Below, in pieces: positions 31,131-37,958 of a stretch of DNA of 51,392 nucleotides (positions within the stretch are counted from its first letter, which is position 1; the number at the start of each line of letters is the position of its first letter). Position numbers and translations under genes: made by a program. Source of the DNA: Nesterenkonia muleiensis (GTDB taxonomy: Bacteria; Actinomycetota; Actinomycetes; Actinomycetales; Micrococcaceae); the NCBI RefSeq assembly GCF_003600155.1, contig NZ_QWLD01000013.1, positions 1 through 51,392 on the forward strand, in the 5' to 3' direction. The notes under the pieces were generated by a model. That model searched no databases. It saw nothing but the letters and a program-made list of their open reading frames with translations, and was not told the origin of the DNA.

Positions 31131-33674
31131 GACCCAGACCACGTTCCAGGTGCCGGCGGCGATCGCCGCAGCCGTTGCCGATGCGGCGATGACAAAACCG
31201 CCGAGGACCACCGCGGCATCGGCCCGGGTGAAGCTGGCCTCGCGGGCCCAGGTCCGCGGCCCAGCCCTAAACCCCCGGGACTCCATGGTGACCGCCAGCC
31301 GGGTGGCCATTCGGATCGCCTGGACCAGCAGCCCAAAGGCCTGGGAAAGGAACCTGGTGCCCAGTCCGCGGGCTCTCCGGGCATGGCCCAGAGTGGTCCA
31401 ATGCTCGGCCAGCAGCCCCAGCAGTCGCATCGCGGCCAGCGCGCCCAGCACAAACCGGGCTGGGAGCTTCAGCTGCTGGGCCAGGGCATCGGCCAGGTCG
31501 GTGGGGTCCGTGGTGGAGAAGATCAGCACGCTGGGCAGCACGATCGCAAACGCGCGGGCTCCCAGGGCCAGACCCATCTCCAGTGAGCCGGTGGAGATGG
31601 TGGTGATCCCAAGATCCACCAGCACCCGCCCAGACTCCTCCGCGGCGATGGCCGCTCCCCAGACCGCCATCAGTGCGGCTACGGCGAAGATCCAGATCCG
31701 CTTCAGAAAGGTCAGCAGGCGAATATCGGCCACCGGAAGCAGCGCGAAGCTGGAGGCAGCCACCACCGCTGCGGAGACCGGATCGATGGTGGAGATCAGG
31801 GCGACGGTGATGAAGGCCAGGGCGATCAGCTTCGCCATCGGCCCCCGCCGGCCCAGCCAAGAGATGTCCCGCACAGCGCTCAGCAGCGGAGTACCGGCTG
31901 GCACTGGCTGGTCCTCCCCGGCTGTGGCCTGGTGGTCTTCTGCATTCGTCGTGGGGCTTTCGACTCTTCGCGTAGCTATAGCGGCACGATCTTTCGAAAG
32001 CTCCGCGACAAATGGGCTGGAGGGGCGGGGGAGGGCAGGTGGTGGGGAGGTGACGTCGTACTCTTGGGCATTCAGGGCGTGGAGGAACTCGCGGTCGTGG
32101 GTGACCGCCAGGACGGTGCCCCCGGCATCCAGATGCTCACGCAGCAGCCCGATGAGCTCGGTGAAGGTGTGGGCATCCTGGCCGAAGGTCGGCTCATCGA
32201 GCATCAGCACCTCCGGTCCTGCCGCCAGGGCGGTGCCCACCGAAAGCCGGCGCTTCTCACCGCCGGAGAGGGTGAAGGGGTTGGCCTCCACCAGATCGCG
32301 AAGCCGCAGTCTGTCCAGCAGCCGGTCCACCCGCTCGGTGACCTCCTCCCCGGTGAACAGCGGCTGCTGGGTACCGGGTACCCGAGCCTGCTCGGCCGAG
32401 AGCCGCAGCTCATCCTCCACCGTGTGACGGACGAACTGATGCTCCGGCTCCTGGAACACCGTGCCGATGCGCGAGGTCAGATCGGCTGAGCGCCACCGGT
32501 GGGGAGAATCCGGCAGGTGGGCACCGCGATCGCCCTTCAGATCCGCCCCGGCGCTCAGCACCCCGCCATGGGGCTCCAGCAGCCCGCCGAGGGTGAGCAT
32601 CAGGGTGGACTTCCCCGCCCCGTTGCGTCCGGTGATTCCCTTCGCGGTGCCGGGGAAGAGGCTGATGCTCACCCCGGAGAGCACCGGTACCGGCGGCGGG
32701 GCCTTGCGCCAGGACTTCCGCGGGCTGCGCCGGTGGACGGCCAGTTCGCGACCCTTCAGCAGAGCCTCCCTGGCTGCTCCAGTGTTTTCTCCCACCTGGC
32801 CGAGCAGCTCAGGGGTTGAAAGCGATGAGAACCCTCCGGGCAACCCTGGGGAGGGGGTGAACGACGCGGCTGGGCTCCAGGGCGGCAGCGAGCCCACGGG
32901 GTCATGGTCCGGAACCCAGAGTCCAGCCTCGATCAGTTCGGCCCGCAGCGTGTGGTCGGAATGGATCGCTTGGGCCGGGACCCGGTGCCGGACACCACCG
33001 CCGGGCTCCAGGACGACCAGCGTGTCGACATGATCCACCCAGGTGGCCAGCCGGTGCTCGACCACCAGCAGGGTGGCGGAGGTGGCCCTCACCGCCTCGA
33101 TCACCGAGTCGCGGACCTGCTGGGTGCCCTCAGGATCGATATTGGCCGTGGGCTCATCCAGCAGCAGCAACCCAGGCTGCATGGCCAGAATCCCCGCCAG
33201 CGCCAGCCGCTGCTTCTGGCCCCCGGACAGAGCAGCACTGGGGCGGTCCAGCCGAAGATGCCCCAGGCCTACCGCCGCGAGGGCTCCGGAGACCCGGGCG
33301 GGGATCTCTGCGGGCGGGACTGCCAGGTTCTCGCAGGCGAAGGCCACATCGTCACCGATGCGGGAGAGCACCACCTGGGACTCCGGGTCCTGCTGCATCA
33401 GCCCGGCCCGACCACGGGCCTGCTCCGGGGGAAGCCCGTCGAGCAGAAGCTGGCCAGCGGAGTCGGCGCCGTCATTGTGCAGAACCCCCGCCAGGGCATG
33501 GAGCAGGGTGGACTTCCCGGCTCCGGAGGCACCGGCCAGCAGCACCTTCTCACCGGGTGCGATCTCCAGGTCGAGCCCGGACAGCGCCGGCTGCTGACGG
33601 TCTGCGTGCTGATAGGTGAACTCTTCGGCGATGACCCGGGTGCCCATGGCCAGGGCCGTATGCGCCCTCGTCAT
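31125..33674 (-). CDS. ykoDC: YkoD-YkoC fusion: two ABC ATPase domains plus EcfT-like permease
   Basis: An 849-residue fusion of three modules of an ECF-type importer. Residues about 1-270 form ATPase 1: Walker A GASGAGKST, signature LSGGQKQRLALAG, Walker B LLLLDEPTANIDPEG. Residues about 325-560 form ATPase 2: Walker A GRNGAGKST, signature LSGGEKRRLSVG, Walker B VLMLDEPTFGQD. Residues about 610-849 form the EcfT-like membrane coupling protein (RDISWLGRRGPMAKLIALAFITVALI...). In Bacillus YkoD and YkoC are separate. With YkoE the complex imports the thiamine precursor hydroxymethylpyrimidine. The start overlaps the ykoE stop by four bases (ATGA), under the TPP riboswitch. Confidence 0.9.
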   Translation of the reverse strand: MTRAHTALAMGTRVIAEEFTYQHADRQQPALSGLDLEIAPGEKVLLAGASGAGKSTLLHALAGVLHNDGADSAGQLLLDGLPPEQARGRAGLMQQDPESQVVLSRIGDDVAFACENLAVPPAEIPARVSGALAAVGLGHLRLDRPSAALSGGQKQRLALAGILAMQPGLLLLDEPTANIDPEGTQQVRDSVIEAVRATSATLLVVEHRLATWVDHVDTLVVLEPGGGVRHRVPAQAIHSDHTLRAELIEAGLWVPDHDPVGSLPPWSPAASFTPSPGLPGGFSSLSTPELLGQVGENTGAAREALLKGRELAVHRRSPRKSWRKAPPPVPVLSGVSISLFPGTAKGITGRNGAGKSTLMLTLGGLLEPHGGVLSAGADLKGDRGAHLPDSPHRWRSADLTSRIGTVFQEPEHQFVRHTVEDELRLSAEQARVPGTQQPLFTGEEVTERVDRLLDRLRLRDLVEANPFTLSGGEKRRLSVGTALAAGPEVLMLDEPTFGQDAHTFTELIGLLREHLDAGGTVLAVTHDREFLHALNAQEYDVTSPPPALPRPSSPFVAELSKDRAAIATRRVESPTTNAEDHQATAGEDQPVPAGTPLLSAVRDISWLGRRGPMAKLIALAFITVALISTIDPVSAAVVAASSFALLPVADIRLLTFLKRIWIFAVAALMAVWGAAIAAEESGRVLVDLGITTISTGSLEMGLALGARAFAIVLPSVLIFSTTDPTDLADALAQQLKLPARFVLGALAAMRLLGLLAEHWTTLGHARRARGLGTRFLSQAFGLLVQAIRMATRLAVTMESRGFRAGPRTWAREASFTRADAAVVLGGFVIAASATAAAIAAGTWNVVWVG

Positions 33675-34285
33675 CGGTGCAGGGCGCGCTCACGGTGCGC
33701 CTTGCGGGACTTCAGCGGTCCCAGGACCCCGGTGGCCGCGAGCCCCCGGGTGGCCAGCCAGGGGAGGACACCGGCAATCACCGCCCCGGAGACGGCAAAA
33801 CCGGTGATGTGCACCGCCGTGCCCGCGGCGTCGTACTGATAGTAGGCGGCGATGAAGTTCTCGTTGATGCCGCCGGCCAGGCCCGCTGCCGCGCCGGCCA
33901 GCACCGCCACGTCCAGGGTGAACCGGCGGTAGAGGAAGATCAGCAGGATCACTTCGGCGCCCACGCCTTGGACGAACCCGGAGAGCAGCACGCCGAGGCC
34001 CCACTGCGAGCCCAGCAGTGCGGACACCGCCGCGGCGACCATCTCGCAGTAGATCGCAGCACCGGGCTTGCGGATGATCAGTGCGCCCAGCACCGCGGGG
34101 AAGAGCCACATTCCCGCCACCAGGGAGGCAGTGGGCGGGTAGGCCACAAAGAGCGTGCTGACTGCGTGGTAGGAGAGGTTCCAGCCCCAGAAGATCACCC
34201 CGGAGGCGACGGCGAGGGTGGAGACGACGACGATATCGCTGACGGTCCAGCGAGCGCGTGAGGGCGCATGTGCAGAGATGTTCAT
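33671..34285 (-). CDS. ykoE: YkoE thiamine-precursor-binding membrane subunit
   Basis: A 204-residue S component with about six helices. RWTVSDIVVVSTLAVASGVIFWGWN is the typical YkoE start, followed by AGMWLFPAVLGALIIRKPGAAIYCEMVAAAVSALLGSQWG and GFVQGVGAEVILLIFLYRRF. YkoE captures hydroxymethylpyrimidine or a related thiamine precursor for the YkoD/YkoC energising module encoded next. The gene is preceded by a TPP riboswitch whose 3' end contains the ribosome-binding sequence GAAGGAAG, so thiamine pyrophosphate should shut off translation. Confidence 0.9.
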   Translation of the reverse strand: MNISAHAPSRARWTVSDIVVVSTLAVASGVIFWGWNLSYHAVSTLFVAYPPTASLVAGMWLFPAVLGALIIRKPGAAIYCEMVAAAVSALLGSQWGLGVLLSGFVQGVGAEVILLIFLYRRFTLDVAVLAGAAAGLAGGINENFIAAYYQYDAAGTAVHITGFAVSGAVIAGVLPWLATRGLAATGVLGPLKSRKAHRERALHR

Positions 34286-34291
34286 ACTCGA

Positions 34292-34384
34292 CTTCCTTCG
34301 CAGGTTCTAACCTGTGCAGGTTCTAGGGTCAGGGCCTTGGGCCCACTCTCAGCGCCTCATGCAACGGACGCTCCCCTGTCGGAC
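34292..34384 (-). promoter_or_regulatory. TPP riboswitch (thi box)
   Basis: The minus strand carries the ordered conserved parts of the TPP aptamer: GACAGGGGAGC (34384-34374), GCGCTGAGAGTGGGC (34355-34341), GGCCCTGACCCTAGAACCTG (34336-34317), a CACAGGTTAGAACC arm, and TGCGAAGGAAG at the 3' end, seven bases before the ykoE ATG. GCTGAGAG and CCCTGACCCT are the thiamine-contact elements. The terminal GAAGGAAG is both the closing segment and the likely ribosome site, implying control of translation. Confidence 0.92.
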
Positions 34385-34456
34385 ATATTCAGTTCTGCCG
34401 GCGGGGGAACCCCGCTCGGCTCTCGGTCAGCTGAAGCTGGCCTTCACGCCTGAAGT
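34380..34456 (-). repeat. Hairpin repeat family 1, copy C
   Basis: On the minus strand: ACTTCAGGCGTGAAGG (34456-34441), then stem GGCCAGC-TTCA-GCTGACC with one mismatch, GAGAGCCGAGCG, a second stem GCCG...GCGGGGTTCCCCCGC...CGGC, then AGAACTGAATATG. It lies 41 bases after the stop of the class IV aminotransferase gene, same strand, and runs straight into the 5' end of the TPP riboswitch. Confidence 0.7.
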
Positions 34457-34497
34457 CGACCCGTTCGTTTCACGCGGACCTCAGCGTATGGACCAGC

Positions 34498-35454
34498 CTA
34501 CACCTCTCGGGGGTAGGTCAGCGCCAGATCTTCGGCTAAGAACTCCATCAGCTGCTGGGTGTAGGACTCGCTGACCTGCATCTGAGCCTCGTCGATCTGC
34601 CGGATCGGCGAGGCCAGGCGGACTGAGGAGATCAGCCACGCGTGCTCTGCAGACCTCAGCTGCTCCGGGGTGATCGGCCCGTAGCGCAGACCCCACCCCT
34701 TCCGCTGCGCCGCAGCGAAGATGGCCCCCTGACTGGTGCCCGGCAGGATCCCGGTCCTCAGGGTGGGGGTGGTCAGCTGCGGCCTGCCGTCCTCGGCATG
34801 GCTGAGCATCAGCAGGGTGGAGGTGGGCGCCTCAAGCACTTGGCCGTCACTGGTGTGGAAGACGACGTCGTCGTGCCCGTGCTTGGCAGCCCACCGGTAG
34901 GCGGCCATATTGACCGCGTAGCTGAGAGTCTTTGCCGAGAGCATCAGCCAGGGTGCCCGCGCGGAGGCGGTGGAGTCGTAGCCGCGGTCCAGAAGCATCA
35001 CCGAGATGGGTTTACCGCGGGCAGCCTGCATGGACTCCGAGACCGGGGTCAGCAGCACCCAGTAGGTGCCCGACCAGCGGGGGTCCTCACTGGCCGGCTC
35101 ACCGTCGACGCCGCGGGTAGCGGTGAGCCGCACCGAGATCTCCTCCGGCAGGCCACGACGGGTGCGGAACTCCTCCAGGCCCAGCTCTACGGCAGCGCGC
35201 CAGGACTCCTCAGGAGGCAGTCCGATCTCAATGATCTCGGCCGAACGGCGCAGCCGGTCAAGGTGCGGGGCGAATTTCCGGACCCCACCGCTGACCACCA
35301 GCATGGTCTCGAAGATCCCGTCGCCGCGCACGGCGCCCAAGTCGGTGACGCGCAGCTGCGGCTGGTGCGGATCGAAGATGATTCCCTTAGGGTGCTCCGC
35401 GTCGATCCGGACCCCCACTGCGCGCAGCGCGTCTTCCTCAAAGCGTTCAGCCAT
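34498..35454 (-). CDS. Class IV PLP aminotransferase, aminodeoxychorismate lyase-like
   Basis: A 318-residue fold-type IV enzyme. GAVRGDGIFETMLVVSG is the family start; KTLSYAVNMAAYRWAAKHGHDDVVFHTSDGQVLEAPTSTLLML contains the PLP lysine and the conserved E-x-x-x-S/T-x-x motif; TGILPGTSQGAIF follows. Aminodeoxychorismate lyase (PabC) makes p-aminobenzoate for folate. That role is plausible because PabB lies 6 kb away, but branched-chain or D-amino acid aminotransferase activity cannot be excluded. TAGGCT is 6 bases before the ATG (leaderless). Confidence 0.75.
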   Translation of the reverse strand: MAERFEEDALRAVGVRIDAEHPKGIIFDPHQPQLRVTDLGAVRGDGIFETMLVVSGGVRKFAPHLDRLRRSAEIIEIGLPPEESWRAAVELGLEEFRTRRGLPEEISVRLTATRGVDGEPASEDPRWSGTYWVLLTPVSESMQAARGKPISVMLLDRGYDSTASARAPWLMLSAKTLSYAVNMAAYRWAAKHGHDDVVFHTSDGQVLEAPTSTLLMLSHAEDGRPQLTTPTLRTGILPGTSQGAIFAAAQRKGWGLRYGPITPEQLRSAEHAWLISSVRLASPIRQIDEAQMQVSESYTQQLMEFLAEDLALTYPREV

Positions 35455-35499
35455 GCTGCAAGCCTATACCCGCCGCCGGAAGTCATTAGGATGGTGATA

Positions 35500-35538
35500 A
35501 TGGACGCGATGGGTGGGATGACATGCTGTGGCCTTTGA
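35500..35538 (+). CDS. Possible leaderless 12-codon upstream ORF
   Basis: TAGGAT (35487-35492) is followed 7 bases later by ATG at 35500, the window's leaderless pattern. The frame reads MDAMGGMTCCGL and stops at 35538, overlapping the cardiolipin synthase start (35523) in another frame. The tandem Cys codons recall cysteine-attenuated leader peptides of mycobacteria. It may simply be chance. Confidence 0.35.
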   Translation: MDAMGGMTCCGL

Positions 35539-37031
35539 GCGGGCTGGGCATCGAAGGCCTGCCCTTCTGGATCTTTGTCATCGTGGTGGTGATCGAAGTC
35601 GGTATCCGGGTGGCCGTCCTCGGCATCATTCCGGACAACCGGCGGCCGAACACCGCCATGGCCTGGCTGCTGGCGATCTTCTTCATCCCGATCGTCGCCC
35701 TTCCGCTGTTCCTGCTCATCGGCCGCAATAAGCTCTCCTCCCGCCGCCAGGAGCGGCAGCGCAGGATCAATGAGGCGCTGCTGGAGGCCACCAGCCATAT
35801 GGACCTCTCGGATCAGCTGCGCGGATACGACGAACAGCTCGGAGCGACTGCCGTGCTGAATCGCAACCTCGGGGCCTTCCCCCTCCAGGAGGGCAATCAC
35901 ATCACCTTCCTTGCTGACTACAAGGAGTTCTTCCTCAGGGTGATCGCCGAGATCGACAGCGCCCAGGAGTACGTCCATGTGCTCTCTTACATCGTGGGGG
36001 AGGACCCTGAGTACACCGGTCCGGTGCTGGACGCTTTGGAGCGTGCCGCCGACCGTGGGGTCACCATCAGGTTCCTCTTCGACCATTTGGGAACTATGCG
36101 GGTGCGCGGTTACAGGCGGCTGCGACGGCGCCTGGAGGCGGCCAGCAGGACATGGGCGCACTTCGAGTGGTACCGGGTGCTTCCCATCCGACCGCTCAGG
36201 CGCCGGTTCTCCCGGCTGGACCTGCGTAACCACCGCAAGATCATCGTGGTGGACTCCGAGGTGGCCTTCACCGGCTCGGCCAATCTCATCGAACCCCATT
36301 ACCAGCGCCGCTCCGCGATCAAGATGAACCGGAAGTGGGTGGAGCTCAACGCTAAGCTCACCGGCCCGGTGGTGACTGAGCTGGACATTGTCTTCGCCTC
36401 CGACTGGTACGCCGAATCCGGGGAGAACCTGGGGCCCCGTCTGCTGGTGGACCTGGAGGCTGATGAGGCCGCACGGGGCGGCTCGCTGGCCCAAGTGGTG
36501 CCCTCCGGGCCCGGCTTTCCTGATGAGAACAACCTGCGGCTCTTCAACGATCTCATCTACCAGGCCGTTGACCGGCTGATCATCTGCACGCCCTATCTGG
36601 TGCCCGATGACTCCCTGCTCTATGCCGTGACCAATGCCGCACACCGGGATGTGGACGTCGTGGTGCTGGTGACCCGGCAGGCCGACCAGTTCACCGTCCA
36701 GCACGCCCAGCAGTCCTACTACCAGCAGCTGCTGGAAGCCGGGGTGCGGATCTTCCGGTACCCGGGACCTGACGTGATGCACGCGAAGTTCATGGTGGTG
36801 GACCACCGGGTGGCAGTTCTCGGCTCATCCAATATGGATATGCGCTCCTTCTCCCTGAACCTGGAAGTCACACTCATGCTGGTCGACGACGCCAAAACAG
36901 CTGAGCTGGCCCAGATCTTCGAGGCCTACCGCAGCATCTCAGAGGAGCTTCACCTGGAGGAATGGACATCCAGACCATGGCACGTCCGGTATTTGGACAA
37001 CGTCTTCAGGCTCACCTCAGCCCTGCAGTAA
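35523..37031 (+). CDS. cls: Cardiolipin synthase (phospholipase D family)
   Basis: A 502-residue membrane enzyme that condenses two phosphatidylglycerols to cardiolipin. Two N-terminal helices (GLPFWIFVIVVVIEVGIRVAVLG and AMAWLLAIFFIPIVALPLFLLIG) precede two phospholipase D catalytic motifs: NHRKIIVVD around residue 237 and MHAKFMVVD around 420, each followed by GSxN (TGSANLIEP, LGSSNMDMRS). Length and layout are standard. GGGTGGG lies 4 bases before the ATG. TAGGAT at 35487 would start the mRNA near 35500, so the leader would be only about 23 bases and would contain the micro-ORF. Confidence 0.9.
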   Translation: MLWPLSGLGIEGLPFWIFVIVVVIEVGIRVAVLGIIPDNRRPNTAMAWLLAIFFIPIVALPLFLLIGRNKLSSRRQERQRRINEALLEATSHMDLSDQLRGYDEQLGATAVLNRNLGAFPLQEGNHITFLADYKEFFLRVIAEIDSAQEYVHVLSYIVGEDPEYTGPVLDALERAADRGVTIRFLFDHLGTMRVRGYRRLRRRLEAASRTWAHFEWYRVLPIRPLRRRFSRLDLRNHRKIIVVDSEVAFTGSANLIEPHYQRRSAIKMNRKWVELNAKLTGPVVTELDIVFASDWYAESGENLGPRLLVDLEADEAARGGSLAQVVPSGPGFPDENNLRLFNDLIYQAVDRLIICTPYLVPDDSLLYAVTNAAHRDVDVVVLVTRQADQFTVQHAQQSYYQQLLEAGVRIFRYPGPDVMHAKFMVVDHRVAVLGSSNMDMRSFSLNLEVTLMLVDDAKTAELAQIFEAYRSISEELHLEEWTSRPWHVRYLDNVFRLTSALQ

Positions 37032-37066
37032 GAGTCCTGGAAGTACACGTTGCTGAAAAATTCAAC

Positions 37067-37072
37067 TATTCT
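37067..37072 (+). promoter_or_regulatory. -10 box for a leaderless lipoprotein transcript
   Basis: TATTCT, 7 bases before GTG at 37080. No ribosome-binding motif precedes either this GTG or the upstream TTG at 37050. It favours the shorter protein, whose signal peptide is then of normal length. Confidence 0.45.
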
Positions 37073-37079
37073 GGCCTAC

Positions 37080-37958
37080 GTGCTTTCCCCCAGTGCGAGG
37101 TCAGGAACCCAGAACCGCTGCTGTGCTGCAGCGTCTCTCTGTGCCGTGGCCTCGCTGGTGCTGGTCACCGGATGTGGGGGACCGGCACCTGATTCAGCAG
37201 ACCAGGCCGGTGCCGGGACGGACACCGTTGAGCCCGCGGGGACCGCGGCGCCGGAGGAAGATGCCGAAGGCGCCGAGGGTGTGGCCGAAGGGCAGGACGA
37301 GACTCCCGAAGAGCCTGCCGCCCTGGATGAGGAGCAGAAGATGCAGCTGCTGCTCAGCACCGAGGATCTGCCGGCCCGGCCCGAGGGCCACTCCACACAT
37401 TCCGGAGTCTCCTACTTCCAGGAGAGCATCGCCGTGGAGTACACCCAGTACCAGGACACCTTTGGCCAGACCGAATGCGCCCAGGCGATGGACCAGATCA
37501 ACGTCAACCTGGTCGGTGAGGATCCGCTGGGCGGTCTGGCGCACGCCTACCGGCTGCCGGCGGTGGAGCGCGAAGGTCAGGAGTACTCCCCGCAGGTCTA
37601 CGCATGGGTCCTTAGCTACGGCCAGGAGGTCGACACCTCAGGGATCTGGGAGGTCATCCATGAGCACTGCTCCGGAACCCAGCTGCAGGCCGGGGATGAG
37701 TATGTGGAGATTGAACCCCTCGACCTGGAGGATGATCACAGGCTGGACCTTGAGGGTATCTCCATGGTGATCCACAGCGGCGATGAGCCCACCGGCGCCG
37801 CGGCCGCAGTGCGCCATTCGATGAGTGTGGACTTCGGCGAGAATCTGGTCATGCTCTCAGCAGTGGGGCTGGACACGGAGGGATTCGGCGAACTGGCCGG
37901 TGCCCAGGCCCATAAGCTGGCCCAGTTCCAGGATTCGCTGGCCGAGGACGCCGGCTAG
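37080..37958 (+). CDS. Secreted lipoprotein of unknown function
   Basis: A 292-residue lipoprotein. From GTG 37080 the signal is about 31 residues ending VLVTGC, with the lipidated Cys next to a Gly-Gly-Pro linker. A long acidic, disordered stretch (about 35-90) precedes a folded part (EEQKMQLLLSTEDLPARPEG to the end) with cysteines in QTECAQAM and HEHCSGTQ. This resembles PknH-sensor-like or DUF-type mycobacterial lipoproteins only in outline; I assign no function. An alternative TTG start at 37050 adds ten residues. The 3' end overlaps the convergent MMPL gene by four bases. Confidence 0.6.
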   Translation: MLSPSARSGTQNRCCAAASLCAVASLVLVTGCGGPAPDSADQAGAGTDTVEPAGTAAPEEDAEGAEGVAEGQDETPEEPAALDEEQKMQLLLSTEDLPARPEGHSTHSGVSYFQESIAVEYTQYQDTFGQTECAQAMDQINVNLVGEDPLGGLAHAYRLPAVEREGQEYSPQVYAWVLSYGQEVDTSGIWEVIHEHCSGTQLQAGDEYVEIEPLDLEDDHRLDLEGISMVIHSGDEPTGAAAAVRHSMSVDFGENLVMLSAVGLDTEGFGELAGAQAHKLAQFQDSLAEDAG

